A stretch of 6,591 nucleotides of DNA from JAABUE01 sp034431895 (lineage in GTDB: Bacteria; Chloroflexota; Anaerolineae; Anaerolineales; Villigracilaceae), in the NCBI GenBank assembly GCA_034431895.1, contig DAOUCM010000223.1, positions 1 through 6,591 on the forward strand, read 5' to 3'. The number at the start of each line of letters is the position of its first letter. Within the stretch, counting starts at the first letter, position 1. Made by a program: the position numbers and the translations under genes. Shown here piece by piece: positions 1-4,258 of the stretch. Below the pieces are notes generated by a model. The model was not told the origin of the DNA, ran no database searches, and worked only from the letters and a program-made list of their open reading frames with translations.

Positions 1-119
1 GTAGCCGGCGCAGGGACAAGCGCGCCAGCCGTAAGCAAGGCGCGTTGGGCGGCAATCTCTGGCTGCAATTCGGTCAGCGCTTCTAGGGCGAACGAGAACT
101 TTTGGTTGGCAGGAGGCAT
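1..119 (-). CDS. N-terminal fragment of an unrecognised protein, probably SOS-regulated
   Basis: Reading the minus strand from the ATG at 119-117 gives 39 codons without a stop, running off the left edge. The protein starts MPPANQKFSFALEALTEL and continues with an Ala/Leu/Glu-rich stretch that looks helical and soluble, with no signal peptide or membrane segment. I do not recognise the family. The coding call rests on the open frame and on a good promoter just upstream, with a LexA-type box inside it. No strong Shine-Dalgarno is visible (only GAG about 8 bases before the ATG), and the predicted transcript start lies about 9 bases from the ATG, so the message may have a very short leader. The gene is divergent from the aro operon and probably unrelated in function. 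The LexA box argues for a DNA-damage response role, which is inference only. Confidence 0.5.
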   Translation of the reverse strand, partial: MPPANQKFSFALEALTELQPEIAAQRALLTAGALVPAPA

Positions 120-134
120 GTCTACTCTAATTCG

Positions 135-163
135 ATTAGAACATATGTTCTTATTTTCGTCAA
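135..163 (-). promoter_or_regulatory. Sigma70-type promoter of the divergent minus-strand gene
   Basis: On the minus strand TTGACG (163-158) is followed after exactly 17 bases by TCTAAT (140-135). Each hexamer differs from consensus at one position. A start near 128 is expected, about 9 bases before the ATG at 119. The LexA-type palindrome fills the 3' half of the spacer and touches the -10 box, a position where a bound repressor would exclude RNA polymerase. Confidence 0.65.
138..151. promoter_or_regulatory. LexA (SOS) box, perfect palindrome AGAACATATGTTCT
   Basis: AGAACATATGTTCT is a perfect 14-base palindrome with the GAAC-N4-GTTC core known for LexA of Bacillus and related Gram-positive-type SOS regulons. 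It sits between the -35 and -10 of the minus-strand promoter, so LexA would repress that gene and release it after DNA damage. It is 235 bases or more from the aro promoter, so control of the aro operon by this site is unlikely. Confidence 0.7.
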
Positions 164-185
164 GGGTGTTTTGGTTTTTCCGCAT

Positions 186-363
186 GGTTTTCTCAAGAAT
201 GCTTGACAAAATAGCCATGTCGTTGCGAAGCGGCGGTTTGTGCCGCTGAACCAATCTCCTCAAGGTCAGTTTTGTCCGTCAAACGGGAGACTGCTTCGCC
301 AGAGAGCGGCTCGCAGCGACATTTTGAAAACAGTTGTGATATATACATTTTCTTGAGAAAGCC
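186..363. repeat. Nested inverted repeat, MITE/REP-like, in the divergent intergenic region
   Basis: Three pairs of arms are nested around one centre. The outer arms are 186-201 and 346-363 (core TTTCTCAAGAA against TTCTTGAGAAA). The middle arms are 217-228 and 311-322 (ATGTCGTTGCGA against TCGCAGCGACAT, 11 of 12 pairing). The inner arms are 252-259 and 286-293 (CAATCTCC against GGAGACTG, 7 of 8). A further perfect 6-base hairpin lies at 229-234/242-247. The middle and inner arms resemble a dispersed bacterial repeat with TGTCATTGCGA ends and a CAATCTC interior, recalled from memory. No reading frame in it looks genuine and no target-site duplication is obvious. It accounts for most of the non-coding stretch between the two divergent promoters. 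Confidence 0.55.
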
Positions 364-385
364 ATAACGAATCACCCGTTTTTCC

Positions 386-414
386 TTGACAAGATCGTTT
401 TCCAGGCATAGAAT
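386..414 (+). promoter_or_regulatory. Strong sigma70-type promoter of the aro operon
   Basis: TTGACA (386-391, perfect -35) is separated by exactly 17 bases from TAGAAT (409-414, one mismatch from TATAAT). Transcription should start at about 420-422, only a few bases before the leader peptide ATG at 425. No second promoter of similar quality is seen before aroH. Confidence 0.8.
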
Positions 415-424
415 AGCGCCCAAT

Positions 425-502
425 ATGCAAGCCTTCTCTCGCTACTTTTTTGGCTACTATTTTTACGGCTTCCGCTTCCCGGTTGCCGTTGGTGGCGCTT
501 AA
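425..502 (+). CDS. Phe/Tyr-rich leader peptide of the aro operon attenuator
   Basis: A 25-codon frame (ATG 425, TAA 500-502) encodes a peptide with 6 Phe and 4 Tyr. Codons 6-18 read RYFFGYYFYGFRF, and the tail is Pro/Val/Gly/Ala. Such composition is the hallmark of leader peptides like PheL of enteric bacteria, where slow decoding of the regulatory codons stalls the ribosome and prevents termination downstream. Here mixed Phe and Tyr codons would sense both tRNA-Phe and tRNA-Tyr, fitting an operon that feeds both amino acids. The frame ends 27 bases before an intrinsic terminator and 81 bases before aroH, the usual geometry. The predicted transcript start is about 4 bases upstream, so translation is probably leaderless or nearly so, and no Shine-Dalgarno is visible. 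The peptide itself probably has no function beyond being translated. Confidence 0.85.
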   Translation: MQAFSRYFFGYYFYGFRFPVAVGGA

Positions 503-545
503 GAAGTAGCAGCATCCCTGCGTATCTCGAAAGAGCGAGCCAAAC
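438..545 (+). promoter_or_regulatory. Alternative RNA pairings (candidate pause and antiterminator helices) of the attenuator
   Basis: Several mutually exclusive pairings can be drawn by eye. Bases 441-450, in leader codons 6-9, pair with 501-510 (nine Watson-Crick pairs plus one G-U). Bases 488-500 pair imperfectly with 533-545 and would destroy the terminator. Bases 438-448 also pair with 530-539 (ten pairs, one bulged A). A ribosome stalled on the Tyr/Phe codons would cover the first segment and free 488-510 to form the antiterminator. A ribosome reaching the stop codon would mask 488-514 and let the terminator form. No folding energies were computed, so which antiterminator is used is open. 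Confidence 0.5.
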
Positions 546-560
546 GGCCCGCTCTTTTTT
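530..560 (+). terminator. Intrinsic terminator of the aro leader (attenuator hairpin)
   Basis: The arms 530-541 and 546-557 form a 12-position stem with one A-C mismatch (538/549) and an AAAC loop. The upper stem is GC-rich and is followed by six T residues (555-560). It lies between the leader peptide stop and the aroH ribosome binding site with no gene end before it, so its role must be conditional termination of the aro operon. Confidence 0.85.
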
Positions 561-583
561 ATTCCATATCCAAGGAGCATCGT

Positions 584-955
584 ATGGCACTTCGCGGCAT
601 CCGCGGCGCGACCTCCGTCAGCGCAGACGACAAAGGACAAATCCTATCGGCCACACAGGAATTGCTGACCGCCATTTTAGCGGCCAACCCCGCTTTGCGG
701 ACGGAGGACATCGCCTCGGCCATTTTCACTCTCACCGACGACCTCGCCTCGGTCCACCCGGCGCTGGCTGCCCGTCAAATGGGCTGGGACCTCGTCCCGA
801 TGCTGTGCGCCCGCGAAATCCCCGTCCCGGGCAGCCTGCCCTTGTGTATCCGCGTCCTCATCCATTGGAACACGGAACTCGAACAATCTGCCATTCGGCA
901 TGTGTATCTGCGCGAAGCAGCCCGCCTGAGACCCGATTTGTCCATGCGCGACTGA
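584..955 (+). CDS. aroH: Chorismate mutase, AroH type (monofunctional)
   Basis: Chorismate mutase catalyses the rearrangement of chorismate to prephenate, the committed step to Phe and Tyr, in the cytoplasm. The 123-residue length and sequence match the trimeric AroH class typified by the Bacillus subtilis enzyme. The N-terminal RGIRGATSV and C-terminal IRHVYL with RPDLS are clear family signatures. All four active-site residues known from B. subtilis fall at the same numbers: Arg7, Cys75, Glu78, Arg90, plus Tyr108. AAGGAG at 572-577 lies 6 bases before the ATG and fixes the start. It is the first structural gene behind the Phe/Tyr attenuator and is followed after 57 bases by aroF copy 1. No regulatory domain is attached, so control is probably by attenuation and by feedback on the DAHP synthases. 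Confidence 0.96.
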   Translation: MALRGIRGATSVSADDKGQILSATQELLTAILAANPALRTEDIASAIFTLTDDLASVHPALAARQMGWDLVPMLCAREIPVPGSLPLCIRVLIHWNTELEQSAIRHVYLREAARLRPDLSMRD

Positions 956-966
956 CGCACCCCTTC

Positions 967-1001
967 CTCTTCTTACTCTCTACTCTCTACTCTCTAATCC
1001 C
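967..1001. repeat. Short heptanucleotide array in the aroH-aroF1 spacer
   Basis: TACTCTC occurs three times exactly in tandem at 974-994, flanked by related 7-base units at 967-973 and 995-1001. The array fills most of the 57-base spacer and ends just before the GGAG (1002-1005) of the next gene. Confidence 0.75.
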
Positions 1002-1012
1002 GGAGTCGCCTT

Positions 1013-2050
1013 ATGATGATTATCATGAAACCCAACGCCACCCCCCAACAGGTGGCCCATGTCATCGAACACGTCGAAGCCGCCGGACTGTCGGTGCATC
1101 TCTCTCAAGGCGTCGAGACCACCATCATCGGCGCCATCGGCGAGACCCACAACCTCCCTACCGACCGGTTCGAAGTGCTGGACGGAGTCGAGACCGTGCA
1201 GCGCATTACCCAGCCGTACAAACTGGCCTCCCGTCAGTTTCACCCACAAAACTCGGTCTTTCCGCTGGACGGCTTTACCGTCGGCGGCGACGAGATTGCC
1301 ATCATCGCGGGGCCCTGCTCGGTCGAGTCCCGCGCGCAAATCCTCGAAACCGCTCAGGCCGTCAAAGAAGCCGGCGCCAACGCCTTGAGAGGCGGGGTCT
1401 TCAAGCCGCGCACCTCTCCCTATTCTTTTCAGGGACTGGGCGAAGAGGGCCTCGAATACCTGGCCGAAGCGCGTGAGCAGACCGGCCTGCCGATTGTGGT
1501 CGAAATCATGTCGCAGGTGCAAATTGACCTGATGGTCAAATACGTGGATGTGCTGCAAGTGGGCGCCCGCAACATGCAAAACTTCAACTTGCTGCGCGCT
1601 GTGGGCGATACCCGCACGCCCGTCTTGCTCAAGCGCGGACTCTCGGCCTCCATCGAGGAACTGCTCATGTCTGCCGAGTACATCCTGGCAGGCGGCAACA
1701 AACAAGTCATGCTGTGTGAGCGCGGCATTCGCACCTTCGAGACCGCCACCCGCAACACCACCGACATCAACGCCGTGCCGGTCCTCAAAGAACTCACCCA
1801 TTTGCCGGTCATCCTCGATCCCAGCCACTCCACCGGCCATTTCGATTATGTAGCCGCCATTGCCCGCGCCGCAATTGCTGCCGGCGCCGATGGCCTCATC
1901 GTCGAGGTCCACCCCGACCCTGCCCACGCCCTCTCGGATGGCCGTCAATCCCTCAAACCCGAAAAATTTGCCGCCATGCTCAAGCAAGTCGGCCAAATCG
2001 CCGAAATCATGGGCCGCCGTCTTGTCGCCTCGCAGCCCTCCATCCCCTGA
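1013..2050 (+). CDS. aroF: DAHP synthase, type I-beta, copy 1, with N-terminal regulatory domain
   Basis: 3-Deoxy-D-arabino-heptulosonate 7-phosphate synthase condenses phosphoenolpyruvate with erythrose 4-phosphate, the first shikimate step. The 345 residues collinearly match, from memory, the Thermotoga maritima enzyme: a ferredoxin-like (ACT-like) regulatory domain at about 1-66 and a TIM-barrel catalytic domain at about 85-340. Metal ligands fall at family positions: Cys102 (AGPCSVES), His272 (DPSHSTG), Glu298 (EVHP) and Asp309. KPRTSPYSFQG (131-141) and KRG (207-209) are further signatures. His29 and Ser31, which contact Tyr in the T. maritima allosteric site, are both present, so Tyr feedback inhibition is expected. 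GGAG at 1002-1005 is 7 bases before the chosen ATG; nearby in-frame ATGs at 1016 and 1025 are possible alternatives. Long stretches of the catalytic half are nearly identical in DNA to copy 2. Confidence 0.95.
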   Translation: MMIIMKPNATPQQVAHVIEHVEAAGLSVHLSQGVETTIIGAIGETHNLPTDRFEVLDGVETVQRITQPYKLASRQFHPQNSVFPLDGFTVGGDEIAIIAGPCSVESRAQILETAQAVKEAGANALRGGVFKPRTSPYSFQGLGEEGLEYLAEAREQTGLPIVVEIMSQVQIDLMVKYVDVLQVGARNMQNFNLLRAVGDTRTPVLLKRGLSASIEELLMSAEYILAGGNKQVMLCERGIRTFETATRNTTDINAVPVLKELTHLPVILDPSHSTGHFDYVAAIARAAIAAGADGLIVEVHPDPAHALSDGRQSLKPEKFAAMLKQVGQIAEIMGRRLVASQPSIP

Positions 2051-2126
2051 TCCCTCCTCCCTCTTCCCTGCTCACTGCTCACTGATCACTGATCACTGAA
2101 CACTGATCACTGCTCACTACTCTCTA
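2050..2126. repeat. Heptanucleotide array (ATCACTG family) between the two aroF copies
   Basis: Eleven consecutive 7-base units run from the last base of the aroF1 stop codon to 2126. They begin as ATCCCTC and CTCCCTC, pass to CTCACTG twice, then ATCACTG, ATCACTG, AACACTG and ATCACTG, and end CTCACTA and CTCTCTA. Phase is kept throughout. The core closely matches the array at 4194-4249. AGGAG of aroF2 follows at 2130-2134. No promoter or terminator is evident in the spacer. Confidence 0.9.
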
Positions 2127-2141
2127 CCCAGGAGCCTGACT

Positions 2142-3317
2142 ATGATGATTATCATGCACCCCGGCGCTACCCAGCAGCAAATTGACCACGTCATCGAGCG
2201 TATCGAAGAACAGCGCCTGCTTGCCCATTCCATCTACGGCGTCGAACAGACCATCATTGGCGCAGTTGGCGAGAGCCACAACGTCCCTGCCAGCCTCTTC
2301 GAGACTCTGCCGGGCGTGATGGCCGTTCAACGCATCTCTAAACCGTACAAACTGGCCTCCCGTCAGTTTCACCCGCAAAACTCGGTCTTTCCGCTGGACG
2401 GCTTTACCGTCGGCGGCGACGAGATTGCCATCATCGCGGGGCCCTGCTCGGTCGAGTCCCGCGCGCAAATCCTCGAAACCGCTCAGGCCGTCAAGGAAGC
2501 CGGCGCCAACGCCTTGAGAGGCGGAGTCTTCAAGCCGCGCACCTCTCCCTATTCTTTTCAGGGACTGGGCGAAGAAGGCCTCGAATACCTGGCCGAAGCG
2601 CGTGAGCAGACCGGTCTGCCCATCGTTGCCGAAGTGATGGCCGTTTCGCAAATCCCTGTGATGGTCAAATGCGTGGATGTGCTGCAAATTGGCGCCCGCA
2701 ACATGCAAAACTTCAACTTGCTGCGCGCTGTGGGCGATACCCGCACCCCGGTCCTGCTCAAGCGCGGACTCTCGGCCTCCATCGAGGAACTGCTCATGTC
2801 TGCCGAATACATCCTGGCGGGCGGCAACGAGCGGGTTGTGCTGTGCGAGCGCGGCATTCGCACCTTCGAGACCGCCACGCGCAACACCACCGACATCAAC
2901 GCCGTGCCGGTCCTCAAAGAACTCACCCATTTGCCGGTCATCCTCGATCCCAGCCACTCTACCGGCCATTACAACTACGTGACGGCAGTAGCCAAAGCCG
3001 CCATTGCCGCCGGCGCTGATGGCCTCATCGTCGAGGTCCACCCCGACCCTGCCCACGCCATCTCCGATGGCATCCAGTCGCTCACCCCCGAAAACTTTGC
3101 CCACATGGTACGCCAGGTCAAGGCTGTGGCCGAAGCCGTAAATCGTCGTCTGGTTCCCGCCAAGTCCTCTCTCCCTGCGGCAGACCGTCGTCCGCATCCC
3201 GCCGAATCCCCTCTCCCTGCGGCAGACCGTCGTCCGCATCCGATCGAATCCCCTCTCCCTGCGGCAGACCATCGTCCGAATCCGGCCAAGTCCCCTCTCC
3301 CGTTGGGAGAGGGTTAG
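2142..3317 (+). CDS. aroF: DAHP synthase, type I-beta, copy 2, with diverged regulatory domain and repeat-derived tail
   Basis: It catalyses the same reaction as copy 1 and has the same domain order and residue numbering: regulatory domain about 1-66, TIM barrel about 85-340, metal ligands Cys102, His272, Glu298 and Asp309. AGGAG at 2130-2134 is 7 bases before the ATG. Residues 68-162 are identical to copy 1, whereas residues 1-67 are only about 58% identical (39 of 67 by eye). In the allosteric site His29 is kept but the Ser31 position is Ile and position 32 is Tyr, so effector preference may differ, perhaps favouring Phe (inference). After about residue 340 the protein carries an unusual tail of three 14-residue repeats (343-384) and a final PLPLGEG, all encoded by repeat DNA. 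Length 391 exceeds the family norm of about 340. The tail probably extends from the barrel without contributing to catalysis. Confidence 0.94.
   Translation: MMIIMHPGATQQQIDHVIERIEEQRLLAHSIYGVEQTIIGAVGESHNVPASLFETLPGVMAVQRISKPYKLASRQFHPQNSVFPLDGFTVGGDEIAIIAGPCSVESRAQILETAQAVKEAGANALRGGVFKPRTSPYSFQGLGEEGLEYLAEAREQTGLPIVAEVMAVSQIPVMVKCVDVLQIGARNMQNFNLLRAVGDTRTPVLLKRGLSASIEELLMSAEYILAGGNERVVLCERGIRTFETATRNTTDINAVPVLKELTHLPVILDPSHSTGHYNYVTAVAKAAIAAGADGLIVEVHPDPAHAISDGIQSLTPENFAHMVRQVKAVAEAVNRRLVPAKSSLPAADRRPHPAESPLPAADRRPHPIESPLPAADHRPNPAKSPLPLGEG
3168..3314. repeat. 42-base tandem repeat at the 3' end of aroF copy 2
   Basis: Three 42-base units (3168-3209, 3210-3251, 3252-3293) and a partial fourth encode 14-residue repeats such as PLPAADRRPHPIES. 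Each unit starts with CTCTCCCTGCGGCAGACC or a close relative. The unit length is a multiple of 3, so copies can be gained or lost without changing frame. The partial last unit merges into the REP-like palindrome. Confidence 0.9.
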
Positions 3318-3325
3318 GGTGAGGG
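3293..3325. repeat. REP-like palindrome CCCTCTCCC-GTT-GGGAGAGGG with GGGTGAGGG tail
   Basis: A perfect 9-base stem (3293-3301 with 3305-3313) closes a 3-base loop and is followed by TTAGGGTGAGGG. This sequence type, giving proteins ending in SPLPLGEG, recurs at gene ends in many bacterial genomes (recalled, not searched). Here it provides the last aroF2 codons, its TAG stop (3315-3317) and purine-rich GAGG (3321-3324) just before tyrA. There is no T-run, so it is not a standard terminator. Confidence 0.75.
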
Positions 3326-3326
3326 C

Positions 3327-4187
3327 ATGGACGCGCCTGGCTTTTCCCTCAAAAACACCGCCATTGCAGTCATTGGATTGGGACTGATGGGCGGCTCGCT
3401 GGCGCTTTCCCTCAAAGGACGCTGCCGCCGCCTGACCGCGCTCGATCCGCATCCTCCTACGCTCGAACTTGCTCGCCGTCAAGACATCGTTCACCTGGCC
3501 TCAGCCGATCCCGTCGAAGTCCTGCCCGAGGCCGACCTCGTGATCCTGGCCTGTCCTGTGCCTGCAATTTTGGAATGGATTGGCCGCCTGCCAGACTATA
3601 TCCAACACCCCTGCATTGTGCTGGACATTGGCTCCTCCAAGCGGACGATTGTCGCCGCCCTCGAAACCTTGCCTGCCAACTTCGACCCCCTCGGAGGGCA
3701 TCCCATCTGCGGGCGCGAACGCTTGTCGCTCGAAAACGCCGAACGCTTTTTGTACCGCGACGCGCCCTTCGTGCTGACCGCGCTGCCCCGCACCTCTGAG
3801 CGCGCTCGATTGGCGGCCTTGCGGATCGTCGAGGTGCTGGGCGCTCGCCCCTTGTGGATGGAGCCCGCCGACCATGACCGTATCCTGGCAGCGACCAGTC
3901 ATTTGCCCTATCTGCTTTCTTCGGCGCTGGCCCTGGCTACTCCGGCCGACTGCGCCCCCCTGATTGGGCCGGGATTCCGCTCCTCGGCGCGGCTGGCAGG
4001 CACCCCGTCCAGCATGATGCGCGGCGTCCTGCAATCCAACCGCGACAACGTCCTGACCGCCCTCGACCGCCTCCAGGAACAAGTGGCAGTGCTGAAGTCG
4101 GCGCTCCTGGCTGGCGATTTCGAGGCGCTTCAAGCCGCCCTCGACGCCGCCCGCATCCGCTACCAACAACTGACCGCCGACCGCTGA
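3327..4187 (+). CDS. tyrA: Prephenate (or arogenate) dehydrogenase
   Basis: This enzyme oxidatively decarboxylates prephenate to 4-hydroxyphenylpyruvate (or arogenate to tyrosine) using NAD(P)+, the branch-specific step to Tyr. The 286-residue protein has an N-terminal Rossmann fold with GLGLMGGSLA (Gly17, Gly19, Gly22) and Asp40 ending the second strand, which favours NAD+ over NADP+. GGHPICG (123-129) contains the family's catalytic His (His125), and SHLPY (191-195) and GFRSSARLA (216-224) are further TyrA signatures. The usual HPIAGTE is here HPICGRE, and GFRD is GFRS, so substrate choice (prephenate or arogenate) cannot be read with certainty. No ACT or chorismate mutase domain is fused; the separate aroH supplies mutase. 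The ATG lies 9 bases after the aroF2 stop, with GAGG only 2 bases before it, suggesting translational coupling. Other in-frame starts would cut the Rossmann fold. Confidence 0.93.
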   Translation: MDAPGFSLKNTAIAVIGLGLMGGSLALSLKGRCRRLTALDPHPPTLELARRQDIVHLASADPVEVLPEADLVILACPVPAILEWIGRLPDYIQHPCIVLDIGSSKRTIVAALETLPANFDPLGGHPICGRERLSLENAERFLYRDAPFVLTALPRTSERARLAALRIVEVLGARPLWMEPADHDRILAATSHLPYLLSSALALATPADCAPLIGPGFRSSARLAGTPSSMMRGVLQSNRDNVLTALDRLQEQVAVLKSALLAGDFEALQAALDAARIRYQQLTADR

Positions 4188-4256
4188 CCACCGCTCACTG
4201 AACACTGATCACTGATCACTGATTACTGATTACTGATCACTGAATCCTGCTTACCG
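4187..4256. repeat. Heptanucleotide array (ATCACTG family) between tyrA and aroA
   Basis: Starting at the last base of the tyrA stop codon, 7-base units continue in phase to 4256. The core at 4194-4249 reads CTCACTG, AACACTG, ATCACTG, ATCACTG, ATTACTG, ATTACTG, ATCACTG, AATCCTG. Most junctions create TGA, so the array stops translation in every frame. It runs up to two bases before the aroA ATG and leaves no visible Shine-Dalgarno. Confidence 0.92.
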
Positions 4257-4258
4257 CC

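Noticed and set aside
203..232. Second promoter with TTGACA at 203-208
   Set aside because: No acceptable -10 hexamer occurs 15-19 bases downstream, and the site lies inside the nested repeat.
266..640. Minus-strand open frames across the leader region and start of aroH
   Set aside because: They cross the nested palindrome, promoter, leader peptide and terminator in antisense, with no ribosome site or recognisable product.
805..1476. Plus-strand frame of 223 codons overlapping aroH and aroF1 in another frame
   Set aside because: Arg/Pro/Ser-rich translation typical of an out-of-frame reading of GC-rich DNA; it overlaps two certain genes.
980..1996. Long minus-strand open frame (338 codons) opposite aroF copy 1
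   Set aside because: It is antisense to a gene with full catalytic motifs, has low-complexity Gly/Asp/Val composition and no family signature. It is a product of GC-biased third positions.
3293..3313. Intrinsic terminator between aroF copy 2 and tyrA
   Set aside because: The hairpin is strong but no T-run follows, and it lies within the coding sequence just before a closely spaced cistron.
2124..3494. Minus-strand open frame of 456 codons opposite aroF copy 2 and the start of tyrA
   Set aside because: It is the same kind of shadow as the one opposite copy 1 and reads the duplicated DNA in the same antisense frame. Its Arg-rich repeats are just the reverse of the 42-base repeat.
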